Part shown: positions 1 to 8,797 of the stretch, piece by piece
Layout: the number at the start of each line of letters is the position of its first letter
Numbering within the stretch: the stretch's first letter is position 1
Assembly (NCBI RefSeq): GCF_037201815.1
Contig: NZ_CP147407.1
Span: 4,036,343-4,100,342 of the forward strand
DNA from: Metabacillus sp. FJAT-52054
GTDB lineage: Bacteria > Bacillota > Bacilli > Bacillales > Bacillaceae
Length of the DNA stretch: 64,000 nt
Direction of reading: 5' to 3'
Made by a program: the position numbers and the translations under genes
Notes under the pieces: generated by a model
The model's input: only the letters and a program-made list of their open reading frames with translations
What the model was told of the DNA's origin: nothing
Database searches by the model: none

Positions 1-867
1 CCCATAAACCTTTGCATGATGCTGCTCGACTACTTCCTGATTGCTGCAGACTAAAAACAGTCCGCTTACCGGGAATCCTCCAATTTGCTTCGACTCAGGA
101 ATACCGGTTTTTTGAAGCAATGGCAAGCTTCCGCCCCCGCCGCCGATAAAGACGAATTTCGATGTGTGGTATTCCGTTATCCCACTTGCCATATTGTGCA
201 CTTTCACTTCCCAAAGTCCGTCACTCGTGCGTTTAAGATCCTTCACACTATGCTTATAGTGAAGCTCCACGTTTTTACTTTGCAGGTGATCAAACAGAAT
301 GCGGGTCAGCGCACCAAAGTTCACATCTGTTCCGGAATCGATCTTAGTTGCAGCCAAGCGTTCATTCGCTGGACGGCCTTCCATAATCAGCGGCATCCAT
401 TCCTTCAGCTGTTCACGATCCTCGGAATATTCCATTCCCTGGAACAGAGGGTTTTGTGACAGCGCTTTAAAACGTTTTTTCAGAAAAGCAATATCCTTCT
501 CACCCTGCACCAAACTCATATGAGGAATGGGCATGATAAAATCCTGCGGCTGACGAATCAGATTGCGGTCTACAAGATAGGACCAAAATTGTCTTGAAAC
601 CTGAAACTGTTCATTGATGTTAATCGCTTTTCCAATATCGATTGAGCCGTCCGGCTTTTCGGTTGTATAGTTGAGCTCACAAAGCGCAGAATGGCCCGTA
701 CCCGCGTTGTTCCATTCGTTCGAGCTTTCCTCTCCTGCTTTTGCAAGCTTTTCAAACACTTTAATTTCCCATTCAGGTGCTAACTCTTTCAACATCGCTC
801 CAAGCGTTGCACTCATGACTCCAGCACCAATTAAAATAACGTCTGTTTTTTTGCGTATGCTGCTCAT
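1..867 (-). CDS. mqo: Malate:quinone oxidoreductase, C-terminal part beyond window
   Basis: A minus-strand frame stays open from an ATG at 867 to the window edge (289 codons). The N-terminus shows an FAD-binding glycine motif (VILIGAGVMSATLG, about residues 10-23) followed by the WNNAGTGHSALCELNYT block typical of Mqo, and the visible end (EVVEQHHAKVYG) also matches the family. Mqo is a peripheral membrane flavoenzyme that oxidises malate to oxaloacetate and passes electrons to the quinone pool. Family members are about 490-500 residues, so roughly 200 residues lie outside. A GAGGAAGG ribosome-binding site precedes the ATG. Identification is firm; only the 3' end is missing. Confidence 0.93.
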   Translation of the reverse strand, partial: MSSIRKKTDVILIGAGVMSATLGAMLKELAPEWEIKVFEKLAKAGEESSNEWNNAGTGHSALCELNYTTEKPDGSIDIGKAININEQFQVSRQFWSYLVDRNLIRQPQDFIMPIPHMSLVQGEKDIAFLKKRFKALSQNPLFQGMEYSEDREQLKEWMPLIMEGRPANERLAATKIDSGTDVNFGALTRILFDHLQSKNVELHYKHSVKDLKRTSDGLWEVKVHNMASGITEYHTSKFVFIGGGGGSLPLLQKTGIPESKQIGGFPVSGLFLVCSNQEVVEQHHAKVYG

Positions 868-983
868 TATGACCTTCCTCATCCCCTAAAGTTGTATAAA
901 AGAGCAGGCACTCCTGCCTGGATGCACCAAAAAGCGCGCATCCCCGGACCCCACCCAGGAACAAACATTTTCTGCCTCATTTA

Positions 984-1012
984 TAATAACTATTATCTGA
1001 TAATTATAAACT
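984..1012. promoter_or_regulatory. Two overlapping Fur-box-like sequences
   Basis: TAATAAC-T-ATTATCT (984-998) and TGATAAT-T-ATAAACT (998-1012) each match the Bacillus 7-1-7 Fur consensus (TGATAAT-N-ATTATCA) at 11 of 14 positions and share one base. They lie between mqo and a decayed siderophore-permease gene, which fits iron control of the original gene. Inference from motif only. Confidence 0.45.
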
Positions 1013-1137
1013 ATTTTGAAGTAATTAAAAAGTTGGAATTTCGGAATAATGGGCTCGGTTGAGCAAAAACATACGTTACATCCCTTAAAACGGCCGTTTG
1101 ACTCTCTTAATCTTTTTAAATATGGAGGGAAATTCTA

Positions 1138-1506
1138 TGTATACATCTTCGGATTCAATCACCGGGAAGCAATCGTTCCATCCATTTCTTTTTCCCTCAT
1201 CATTTCCCACACTAATTCGCGGTTTCGTTTTTGGAAAACTTCATTGCGTGAAGAGACCATGGCAAACTTCTGCGCTGCCCGAATTTTTCTGCTAGCTGAT
1301 GTGGCGATCGCCGTTTTCTTTTTGTTTTTCCCGATGAACCGGGATCGTTTGTGTATCTACTTGCACTCGTCGCCTTTATAGGAGCCATCGTAACGGCTTT
1401 CCTTATTTATTCGCTGGCCTATGACAAAAAAACCGGGCTGCAGCCGGTGCGCCTCGTGCTCATCGGGGTTGGATTTTCCATAGCCCTATCAGGAACGAAA
1501 AAATAG
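1138..1506 (+). pseudogene. Remnant of a FecCD-type siderophore ABC permease
   Basis: An ATG at 1138 preceded by GGAGGG opens a frame that stops after about 52 codons. From about 1340 to 1506 another frame reads FVYLLALVAFIGAIVTAFLIYS then YDKKTGLQPVRLVLIGVGFS, which strongly resembles the internal membrane segments of FecCD/FhuB-FhuG permeases (the family block around GLSPLRLLLVGIAVS). The two parts are out of frame and only about 120 of some 330 residues are left, so this is a broken, internally deleted gene. The Fur-like boxes about 130 bp upstream would be the leftover iron-responsive promoter. No partner ATPase or binding protein is nearby. Confidence 0.6.
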
Positions 1507-1579
1507 GAAACAATCAGTTGATACAAAAATTTTTCTACTGATACGTCTAAATTCACGTATTATAAGGTATCCTTTTAAT

Positions 1580-1672
1580 AACTAGCCCCTTCCATAGTGT
1601 AGCTCTGATATGGTTGTGTTTCACAAAAACCTAACCGCATTAACCTACGACGATATGAGTAAGGGGCTGGTT
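1580..1672 (+). ncRNA. Possible structured RNA closed by a 12-bp stem
   Basis: AACTAGCCCCTT (1580-1591) can pair along its whole length with AAGGGGCTGGTT (1661-1672), with one G-U pair. The 69-nt interior can form shorter helices (CCATA/TATGG, TGTG/CACA). A strong plus-strand terminator follows at 1745-1790 although no plus-strand protein gene lies between, so a short transcript of about 200-250 nt is plausible. I do not recognise a riboswitch or sRNA family. No convincing promoter was seen. Confidence 0.35.
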
Positions 1673-1744
1673 TTGCTAATGGTTTTCTCATGCGGGGATC
1701 TTATCTGTCCCGCTCATTAATACAATTGACATTCTTTATACAGC

Positions 1745-1790
1745 AAGAGCCATTCTGCAATGAGAATGGCTCTTTTATTTATTTATTTTT
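1745..1790 (+). terminator. Rho-independent terminator, plus strand
   Basis: AGAGCCATTCT, 6-nt loop, AGAATGGCTCT, then TTTATTTATTTATTTTT. The T-rich tract is only on the plus side, so it terminates rightward transcription, not the kinase gene that reads leftward into it. Confidence 0.75.
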
Positions 1791-1820
1791 AGCAAACTCT
1801 ATTTCACTAGTTTCGCTGCT

Positions 1821-3239
1821 TTAGGGCAGCGGAAGATAAATCTTCACAGTCGTTCCTTCGCCTTCTTCACTTTGAATATCCAATTTTCCATGATGGTTTT
1901 CGATGATGTTCAGGCTGGTCATAAGTCCTAGGCCGGTGCCTTTTTCTTTCGTTGAATAGAAGGGTTCGCCTATTTTAGCCAGCCTTTCCTGCGAGATTCC
2001 GCAGCCATTATCCTGAACTCTGATACAAATAAACTTCTCCTCTATTAATACCAATACAGAGACGGTTCCCTGTTCTTCTAATGACTCCAAAGCGTTCCTT
2101 ATTACATTTAAGAGGACTTGTTTTAAAGAGTTCTCATCCCCAACGATCAGCGGAACGGTTTTAAGCTTCAGGGTAAGCTGCTTATTTTCCATGGATGCTT
2201 CCGTTTGCATGAGATTTACGACTTGTTCAACGAGCTGATCCATGTGAATGGTATCCATTTTTCGATTATTTGGCTTTGCCATAGATAAGAACTCTGTAAT
2301 AATCGTTTCAATCCTCTTTATTTCGGTTAGGATGACTTCAATAAACGCTGGATTATATTCTTTAGTCTTGGACAATAAGGTTATAAACCCTTTAATTGGT
2401 GTAAGCGGGTTGCGGATCTCATGGGCTACCGCTGCGGCCATTTGCCCCACAATCGCAAGTCTTTCCGATTTTCTCAACAGCTCATATGTTTCAATTCTTT
2501 GCTGTACGTCTCTAGATATCGAAATGAGTTCGGTGAGTTCTCCCGTATTTTCATCAAGAACTGCCTTTATTTCTGTATCAACCCAAATATAGGAGTCATC
2601 TGATCTTCTTACTCTATAGGAAACGACGGGCATAGCTTGTTTATTTGTTACGATTTGAAGATGATGGTTTTTGACTGTTTGTATATCCTCCGGATGAATG
2701 AAGTCATAAGGATCGCATCCAATAAGCTCACAAGGCTCATAGCCCAATAAGGTTTTGAACGAAGGCGAGATGTATTGGTAACGTCCATTAACATCGTGAA
2801 TCATAATCAAGTCGGATGAATGCTCCGCCAATAATCTGTATTTTTTCTCACTTTTTATTAGAGAGTCGCTTATGAGATATTTTTCCGTTGAATCGATTAC
2901 CTGTACATATAAAAATTGCTTATTATCGTCCTGGTCAGATAGTAGAGAAACGTTCAGTGTCCCGTGTAATTGCTTGCCAGATTTATGAATATAGCATTTC
3001 TCTATCTGGTAATTGGATCTTTTTCCGGCTATTAACTCCCGCATCATGTGCAGATCCCGTTCATAATCCTCTTGAGGGGAAATATCTTTAAGAGTCTTCG
3101 TTGCCCATTCTTCTCTTGTATACCCTAAAAAATCGAAAAAAGCCTGGTTCTCGAACGTAGTTGCAAAATCTAAGGATGTTAGAATTTGCGGAACGTGAGA
3201 CTGCTCAAATACTTCCCTAAATATTTCAGACCGTACCAT
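1821..3239 (-). CDS. PAS-domain sensor histidine kinase, sporulation-kinase type
   Basis: About 472 residues without membrane segments: two PAS domains (about 10-125 and 130-255), a HisKA dimerisation region with H-box AVAHEIRNPLTPIKG (about 275-290), N-box NVIRNALES, G1 VQDNGCGI and G2 GTGLGL. This is the architecture of the soluble Bacillus KinA/KinE family that feeds phosphoryl groups into the Spo0F-Spo0B-Spo0A phosphorelay. No response regulator is adjacent, as expected for an orphan phosphorelay kinase, but the actual partner is unknown. Two ATGs sit side by side after AGGAGG; the second (3239) has the better spacing. Transcribed away from katG. Confidence 0.85.
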   Translation of the reverse strand: MVRSEIFREVFEQSHVPQILTSLDFATTFENQAFFDFLGYTREEWATKTLKDISPQEDYERDLHMMRELIAGKRSNYQIEKCYIHKSGKQLHGTLNVSLLSDQDDNKQFLYVQVIDSTEKYLISDSLIKSEKKYRLLAEHSSDLIMIHDVNGRYQYISPSFKTLLGYEPCELIGCDPYDFIHPEDIQTVKNHHLQIVTNKQAMPVVSYRVRRSDDSYIWVDTEIKAVLDENTGELTELISISRDVQQRIETYELLRKSERLAIVGQMAAAVAHEIRNPLTPIKGFITLLSKTKEYNPAFIEVILTEIKRIETIITEFLSMAKPNNRKMDTIHMDQLVEQVVNLMQTEASMENKQLTLKLKTVPLIVGDENSLKQVLLNVIRNALESLEEQGTVSVLVLIEEKFICIRVQDNGCGISQERLAKIGEPFYSTKEKGTGLGLMTSLNIIENHHGKLDIQSEEGEGTTVKIYLPLP

Positions 3240-3356
3240 CATAGCCTCCTAATCTTGCCTATTACATCAAGAATATTTTACCAAATCCTAAGATGCTATA
3301 CAAAAGAATTCCAGGCTGGCATTCTATTAAAAGACTTCACTCAAACGCTTCTAGCT

Positions 3357-3404
3357 TTGAATTACCGATTTTGTCCACTATAATATAAAGTAAGAATTAT
3401 CTTA
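3357..3404 (+). promoter_or_regulatory. katG promoter with PerR/Fur-like palindrome
   Basis: TTGAAT (3357-3362), a 16-bp spacer and TATAAT (3379-3384) form a sigma-A promoter. The palindrome TAAGAATTATCTTA (3391-3404) overlaps the expected start of transcription. It resembles the AT-rich PerR/Fur operator family, and PerR control of katA/katG-type genes is established in Bacillus. The assignment to PerR is inference. Confidence 0.5.
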
Positions 3405-3460
3405 ATTGTCCAACTATTAATCTCGCAATTTATGGTCCAAAACTGGGAGGAGAGTTGTAA

Positions 3461-5674
3461 ATGGAAAATAACAATAAGCCTGATCAAAAGGAACATACGT
3501 CTGCCGGACAGTGTCCTGTCACTCACCACAAGGATAGTGCGATTACGACGTCAAAGGCTCCGCGGGGAACGACGAATAAGGAATGGTGGCCAAATCAGCT
3601 GAATTTAAACGTTCTTCGCCAGCATGACAAAAAATCCAATCCAATGGGAGAGGACTTTGATTACCGTGAAGAGTTCTTAAAGCTTGATTACGATGCGCTG
3701 AAAAAGGACCTTCATGTGCTGATGACAGACAGCCAGGATTGGTGGCCGGCTGATTATGGCCATTACGGTCCATTCTTTATCCGCATGTCCTGGCATGCAG
3801 CAGGTACATATCGTACGGCGGACGGACGCGGAGGCGGCGGTTCAGGATCCCAGCGCTTTGCCCCTCTGAACAGCTGGCCGGATAACGTGAATCTTGATAA
3901 GGCCCGCCGTTTGCTGTGGCCTATTAAGCAAAAGTACGGAAACAAAATTTCCTGGGCGGACCTGCTTGTCTTAACCGGCAACGTGGCTCTTGAATCCATG
4001 GGGTTAAAGACGTTTGGTTTTGCAGGCGGCCGCAAAGACATCTGGCATGCGGAGGAAGACGTGTATTGGGGTACGGAAAAAGAATGGCTGGCGGACAACC
4101 GTTATTCCGGCGACCGCGAGCTTGAGGATCCGCTTGCTGCTGTGCAAATGGGGCTCATCTATGTGAATCCTGAGGGACCAAATGGAAAGCCTGATCCGCT
4201 CGCAAGTGCCCGTGATATTCGCGATACCTTCGGACGGATGGCGATGAATGACGAGGAGACCGTGGCCCTTATAGCCGGAGGCCACACATTCGGGAAGGCC
4301 CACGGTGCAGGCGATCCGTCTCATGTCGGTGACGATCCGGAAGCAGCGGATCTCGAAACACAAGGCTTAGGCTGGCTTAGCTCATACGGAAGCGGAAAAG
4401 GGCGCGATACGATTTCAAGCGGAGTAGATGGCGCCTGGACGACGAACCCGACTACGTGGGACAACGGCTACTTCGACCTGCTTTTCAGCTATGAGTGGGA
4501 GCTGACGAAGAGTGCGGCAGGTGCCTATCAATGGACGCCTGTTGATATGGCGGAAGAGCATATGGCGCCGGATGCAGAGGATCCATCCATTCGTGTGAAA
4601 ACGATGATGTCCACGGCCGATATGGCCCTCCGTATGGACCCGGAATACGAAAAGATCTCCCGACGCTATTATGAAAATCCGGAAGAGTTTGCCGATGCAT
4701 TCGCACGGGCATGGTTCAAGCTTCTCCACCGCGACATGGGACCTAAAGTCAGGTACTTAGGCCCGGAGGTTCCAGCTGAAGAGCTGATCTGGCAGGATCC
4801 CGTTCCGGCAGTGGATTATGAACTGTCTCACGATGAAGTGGCTGAACTTAAAAATAGAATTCTCAGCTCAGGACTGACTGTTAGCGAGCTTGTGAAAACT
4901 GCCTGGGCTTCAGCAAGCACCTACCGCCATACCGATATGCGCGGCGGAGCAAACGGCGCCCGGATCCGACTGGCTCCCCAAAAGGACTGGGAAGCCAATG
5001 AACCGGAACAGCTGGCAAAGGTTCTTGGGGTGTACGAAGACATCCAAAGCAAGCTGACTGTGAGAGTCAGCCTGGCGGATCTCATTGTACTCGGCGGCAG
5101 CGCAGCCATCGAAAAAGCCGCAAAAGACGCAGGCTTCGACGTTACCGTGCCATTTACGCCAGGACGCGGCGATGCGACAGAGGAGCAAACCGATGCTGAA
5201 ACCTTCGATGTATTAGAGCCCGTCTCAGACGGATTCCGCAACTACCAGAAGAAAGAATACTCAACCAGTCCGGAGGAAATGCTCGTCGACAAAGCCCAGC
5301 TGCTCGGCTTAACCGCTCCAGAAATGACGGTCCTGCTAGGCGGCATGCGTGTTCTCGGAACCAATCACGGCGGCACCAAACACGGCCTGTTCACCGACCG
5401 TCCAGGCATCTTAACGAACGATTTCTTTATCAACCTGCTCGACATGCGCACAGAGTGGAAATCGATAGGCTTCAACCAATACGAAGGCCGCGACCGCAAA
5501 ACGGGAGAAGTCATCCGTACAGCTTCACGCTTTGACCTTCTCTTCGGCTCCAACTCAGAGCTCCGCGCTCTCGCGGAAGTGTATGCACAGGATGACAACA
5601 AAGAGAAATTTGTCCGTGATTTTGTGGCAGCGTGGGTGAAAGTGATGGACGGGGATCGGTTTGATGTTAAGTAA
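3461..5674 (+). CDS. katG: Catalase-peroxidase
   Basis: A 737-residue bifunctional haem enzyme that removes hydrogen peroxide by catalase and broad peroxidase activity. The N-terminal domain has the distal triad in FFIRMSWHAAGTYR (R108, W111, H112), the tyrosine of the Met-Tyr-Trp adduct in GLIYVNPEGPNG, and the proximal-histidine motif VALIAGGHTFGKAHG. The degenerate C-terminal duplicate follows, as in all KatG. Full family length. The ATG at 3461 follows GGGAGGAGAG. Monocistronic, with its own promoter and a terminator 30 bp after the stop. Most Bacillus use KatA/KatE haem catalases, so KatG may be an accessory acquisition. Confidence 0.97.
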   Translation: MENNNKPDQKEHTSAGQCPVTHHKDSAITTSKAPRGTTNKEWWPNQLNLNVLRQHDKKSNPMGEDFDYREEFLKLDYDALKKDLHVLMTDSQDWWPADYGHYGPFFIRMSWHAAGTYRTADGRGGGGSGSQRFAPLNSWPDNVNLDKARRLLWPIKQKYGNKISWADLLVLTGNVALESMGLKTFGFAGGRKDIWHAEEDVYWGTEKEWLADNRYSGDRELEDPLAAVQMGLIYVNPEGPNGKPDPLASARDIRDTFGRMAMNDEETVALIAGGHTFGKAHGAGDPSHVGDDPEAADLETQGLGWLSSYGSGKGRDTISSGVDGAWTTNPTTWDNGYFDLLFSYEWELTKSAAGAYQWTPVDMAEEHMAPDAEDPSIRVKTMMSTADMALRMDPEYEKISRRYYENPEEFADAFARAWFKLLHRDMGPKVRYLGPEVPAEELIWQDPVPAVDYELSHDEVAELKNRILSSGLTVSELVKTAWASASTYRHTDMRGGANGARIRLAPQKDWEANEPEQLAKVLGVYEDIQSKLTVRVSLADLIVLGGSAAIEKAAKDAGFDVTVPFTPGRGDATEEQTDAETFDVLEPVSDGFRNYQKKEYSTSPEEMLVDKAQLLGLTAPEMTVLLGGMRVLGTNHGGTKHGLFTDRPGILTNDFFINLLDMRTEWKSIGFNQYEGRDRKTGEVIRTASRFDLLFGSNSELRALAEVYAQDDNKEKFVRDFVAAWVKVMDGDRFDVK

Positions 5675-5701
5675 GTAACGGCTAATTTATTTGAAAAGGA
5701 G

Positions 5702-5731
5702 ACTCCCGTAAAACATTGCGGGAGTTTTTTT
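5702..5731 (+). terminator. katG terminator
   Basis: ACTCCCG, 10-nt loop, CGGGAGT, then seven T, directly downstream of katG. Confidence 0.85.
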
Positions 5732-5826
5732 GAATAAAATTGCCCAGACCTCTGCGGACATTCGGGATATATCCCTTCATCAGGGACATGATAGTAACCG
5801 AATGTTTAAAAACAGGAGGGAAACTC

Positions 5827-6456
5827 ATGCAAAACCAAAACATGGATCAAAACGGTCAGCAGCAGATGCCCAACATGCAGCCGAATTCTACATATTCCAG
5901 TGACCATGGAGGGCATGAACTGTTTGATGCCCATGAAGTCATCGCCGGAATCATTAGCATGCTAGATCAATACCAAATGTACGAGCAGCATATGAAGGAT
6001 CCAGAGCTGAAGGACATTGCCCAACGCCAGTCTGTATTTGTTACCCAGATGTACAATACCATTGTAGAAGCCTTTTCCACGGGACAAAAACCGGCTGTTT
6101 CAACCCAGGTCTATAAAATGACGCAAAATAACGATGCCGTTTACGGAATAAAGCCGGGCCAGCCGAAGAAGCCCAACCAATCCGTATCCGAGCTTTCCGA
6201 TCAGGGGCTATCAGCTTACATGCTCGGCAACACCAAATCATTGGCCACCCTCTTGGCCATGACAGCACTGGAGATGACCAATCCTGTGCTGCGCCGCGTC
6301 ATCGCCGACAGTGTTCCTAACTTTATCGAGCTAAGTTACGAAATTTTCCTTTATCAAAACAAGCATGGCTACTACCAGGTTCCGCAGCTGATGCAGCAGG
6401 ACATGAATGCGATGCTGAACAGCTATGCGAAAGCACCGGGGAATATGATGCATTAA
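5827..6456 (+). CDS. CotF-like spore coat protein
   Basis: A 209-residue protein rich in Gln, Met and Asn at its N-terminus (about residues 1-30), then an alpha-helical region with DAHEVIAGIISMLDQYQMYEQHMKDPELK, TSLATLLAMTALEMTNPVLRRV-like helices and a Tyr/Gln-rich end (NKHGYYQVP). This matches the CotF family of spore coat proteins, ferritin-like helical bundles laid down in the mother cell. The ATG at 5827 follows AACAGGAGGG; upstream in-frame starts have no ribosome-binding site. A terminator follows. Assigned at family level only. Confidence 0.75.
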   Translation: MQNQNMDQNGQQQMPNMQPNSTYSSDHGGHELFDAHEVIAGIISMLDQYQMYEQHMKDPELKDIAQRQSVFVTQMYNTIVEAFSTGQKPAVSTQVYKMTQNNDAVYGIKPGQPKKPNQSVSELSDQGLSAYMLGNTKSLATLLAMTALEMTNPVLRRVIADSVPNFIELSYEIFLYQNKHGYYQVPQLMQQDMNAMLNSYAKAPGNMMH

Positions 6457-6462
6457 CGGGTA

Positions 6463-6495
6463 AGGGCTGGGACATCTTATGGTCCAGCCTTTTTA
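6463..6495 (+). terminator. Terminator after CotF-like gene
   Basis: GGCTGGGAC, 8-nt loop, GTCCAGCC, followed by TTTTTATTATT. Confidence 0.75.
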
Positions 6496-6613
6496 TTATT
6501 AACCCCTCTTGAAGCAGTTTCGTATAAGAAAAACGGTCTTCCCATATATAATGGACTTGAATCACGACTTCTTCCCTTACATACGAACTCAATAGATGAA
6601 AGGAGAGCGTTCA

Positions 6614-7654
6614 ATGAAAGCAATCCAAGTAACCGGTTACGGCGGTATAGAGAAGCTCGAGCTGGCCGAACTGCCTATTCCGGAGCCGAAAGACCATGAA
6701 GTATTGGTTCAGGTGAAAGCCTGCGCCATTAACAATACGGAAATCTGGATGAGAGAAGGGGCTTACGGAACCGGAGCTAAATCAGGATGGAAGCCGGAAG
6801 GCGTGAACTTTCCCAGGATACCGGGTTCCGATATAGCAGGCAGAATCGTGAAGGCGGGGCATGCGGTGGATGATGCGATGATTGGAAAAGACGTTGTCCT
6901 CTTTCCTTTTACCTCCAGTGGAGAACCAGGTCTCGAGCATATTTCAGAAGACATGTCCTTCGTCGGTTCTGAATACGATGGCGGCTATGCGGAATATGTG
7001 GTGTGGCCGGCAGACCTTTGCTATGAAATGCCACTTCCTGATTATACGGAAAGTGCGGTTTTTTCCGTCAGCGGCTTGACGGCATGGCATATGAATGAGC
7101 AAATCCAGATTCAGCAAGGGGATACCATATTGGTCACGGGGGCAAACGGCGGAGTAGGCTCCTTAAATGTCCAAATCGCCTCCCGCGTATTCGGAGCCAA
7201 GGTCATCGCCATTGTCGGCGATTTGGCACTGGAAGAAAGAATGAAAGAATTAGGTGCCTCACATGTACTGTCCTATAAATCCGGAAACCTTGCTGAAGAA
7301 ATCCAGGAAGTGAACGGCGGTCCGATTGATGCTGTCCTGGACGTTGTCGGAGATCCCCTGTTCTCCACCTCCCTGGAAGTTCTGAAGAATGGCGGGAAGT
7401 TCTGTACCTCAGGATCCGCCGGCGGCCAAAAGTCAGAACTTGATCTCAGAACGCTCTACTTAAAACACATCACCCTCTACGGCTCCGTCTTGGGGACCAG
7501 AGAGGAGTTCAGACGGATGCTCCGCGCGATATCCGAAGGAAAAATCAAGCCGGTCATTGACCGTACGTTCCCTCTTGAGGAGGCAAAGGAAGCGCAGGTT
7601 TATTTTAAAAATTCCGGGAAAGCGGGAAAGATTGTGCTGCTTCCAGAGAATTGA
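6614..7654 (+). CDS. Medium-chain dehydrogenase/reductase, quinone oxidoreductase-like
   Basis: A 346-residue MDR-superfamily enzyme. The N-terminal GroES-like domain runs to about residue 130 (ACAINNTEIWMREGAYG, IPGSDIAGRIVKAG). The Rossmann domain has TGANGGVGSLNVQIAS (about 172-187) for NADPH binding and IDAVLDVVGDPLF. No clear catalytic-zinc ligand set is visible, which favours a zinc-independent quinone oxidoreductase or enoyl reductase over an alcohol dehydrogenase. The ATG at 6614 follows AGGAGAG; the earlier in-frame start at 6596 lacks a site. Substrate cannot be told. Single gene ending at its own terminator. Confidence 0.85.
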   Translation: MKAIQVTGYGGIEKLELAELPIPEPKDHEVLVQVKACAINNTEIWMREGAYGTGAKSGWKPEGVNFPRIPGSDIAGRIVKAGHAVDDAMIGKDVVLFPFTSSGEPGLEHISEDMSFVGSEYDGGYAEYVVWPADLCYEMPLPDYTESAVFSVSGLTAWHMNEQIQIQQGDTILVTGANGGVGSLNVQIASRVFGAKVIAIVGDLALEERMKELGASHVLSYKSGNLAEEIQEVNGGPIDAVLDVVGDPLFSTSLEVLKNGGKFCTSGSAGGQKSELDLRTLYLKHITLYGSVLGTREEFRRMLRAISEGKIKPVIDRTFPLEEAKEAQVYFKNSGKAGKIVLLPEN

Positions 7655-7666
7655 TTTTTCCAACAA

Positions 7667-7698
7667 AAAAACTCGTCATCCATTGACGAGTTTTTTTG
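7667..7698. terminator. Bidirectional terminator between convergent genes
   Basis: AAAAAACTCGTCA, short loop, TGACGAGTTTTTTT. A-run and T-run on opposite sides let it serve both the oxidoreductase and the HAD gene. Confidence 0.85.
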
Positions 7699-7713
7699 TC
7701 TTTATCCGGTCCC

Positions 7714-8586
7714 TTATACCAAACCCTCCGGCACCTTACCTGCGTTTAAAACATGCTCAATAGCATGCGCCACTCCATGTTCATCGTTCGTTAACGTAAC
7801 AAAGTCACTCTTACTTTTGATTTCATCAACCGCGTTGCCCATCGCAACAGAGAATCCAGCTGCTTCGAACATTGGCACGTCATTGAACTGATCGCCAATT
7901 GCAATGGTATCTTCAAGAGGAATATTGAAGTACCGGGCCATAATCTTCAGGCCGTTTCCCTTATTTCCATTGAAGTTCATCACTTCAATATTAAAAGAAG
8001 AAGATGACGTGACATAGCCCCCCTCAATGGCTTTCGCGGCCGTCAATAACCGGCTCTTTTGAACGGGATCCAAAACGAGCATAAAAAACTTCTGAATCTT
8101 TAATTCCTGATCCATCAGCAGGCTCTGAATGCTATCAAATGTTTTCGATTCATCCGGCATATGAGTCATCTTGCCAAAGTTCTCATCCACATAATATTCC
8201 TCCGGTACAGCTCCTGAAGAAAGAACGTGTTTTAAGCGCTCTGGCCACTCCCGGTGAAAATAAATGCCTTTATTCGTGTAAATTTTAAAAGGAATGGCTT
8301 CCTTCTCCGCTTCTTCCGCAATGACTTGATTCTGCAAATCCGTTAACGAAGTCAGCTCCAAAAGCTTTCCATCCGCAAATACAGCCGTTCCATTGCTTCC
8401 GCCGATCGGAAGCGTCAGGCCATACCGCCCCATAACCTCTTGAATGGACTCCGGCGCCCTGCCGGACAACACCATCACCTTATGCCCGAGGCTCTGGGCC
8501 TTCTTAATCGCTTCTATATTTTCAGGACTGATCTCATTCCTGGATGATAATGTCGTTCCATCCATATCAAGTGCAAATAATTTCAT
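7714..8586 (-). CDS. Cof-type HAD-superfamily phosphatase
   Basis: A 290-residue cytosolic hydrolase of the Cof/YxeH group (HAD IIB). Motif I is FALDMDGTTL (about residues 4-13, nucleophile Asp and general acid Asp). Motif II is VMVLSGRAP, a conserved Lys lies in FNGNKGNGLK, and motif IV is IAIGDQFNDVPMFEAAGFSVAMGNA. These proteins dephosphorylate sugar phosphates, FMN or pyridoxal phosphate; the substrate here is unknown. The start at 8586 follows AAAGGAGA and puts motif I at the usual place. Monocistronic. Confidence 0.9.
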   Translation of the reverse strand: MKLFALDMDGTTLSSRNEISPENIEAIKKAQSLGHKVMVLSGRAPESIQEVMGRYGLTLPIGGSNGTAVFADGKLLELTSLTDLQNQVIAEEAEKEAIPFKIYTNKGIYFHREWPERLKHVLSSGAVPEEYYVDENFGKMTHMPDESKTFDSIQSLLMDQELKIQKFFMLVLDPVQKSRLLTAAKAIEGGYVTSSSSFNIEVMNFNGNKGNGLKIMARYFNIPLEDTIAIGDQFNDVPMFEAAGFSVAMGNAVDEIKSKSDFVTLTNDEHGVAHAIEHVLNAGKVPEGLV

Positions 8587-8751
8587 CACTATTTCTCCTT
8601 TCAGAGCAAATACATCTACTAAATTATAACTCTTTTGAACGGGTAACAAAATGGAATTGCTTAGCAATATATTTTATTAGAAAAATAAAATTTGGGAAGA
8701 GTGGGATATAGCGATTTCAGGGAACAAGCTTTTTTGCTATTAGAAACCCCA

Positions 8752-8786
8752 AAAAACACAGCGGCAAAATGCCGCTGCGTTTTTTA
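8752..8786 (-). terminator. Terminator of the 8798-9919 lipoprotein gene
   Basis: On the minus strand CGCAGCGGCA, TTT loop, TGCCGCTGTG followed by TTTTTTGG, directly after the stop codon. Confidence 0.85.
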
Positions 8787-8797
8787 TGTACATGAAC

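Noticed and set aside
1580..1672. Purine riboswitch
   Set aside because: The words GATATGG, GTTTC and ACCG occur in the right order, but the P2 and P3 helices that must carry these loops cannot be formed, and no purine gene follows.
4910..5241. Minus-strand ORFs within katG
   Set aside because: Shadow frames of katG with no initiation signals.
6614..7654. Zinc alcohol dehydrogenase
   Set aside because: The catalytic and structural zinc cysteine sets are not visible; a zinc-independent quinone oxidoreductase-like assignment is safer.
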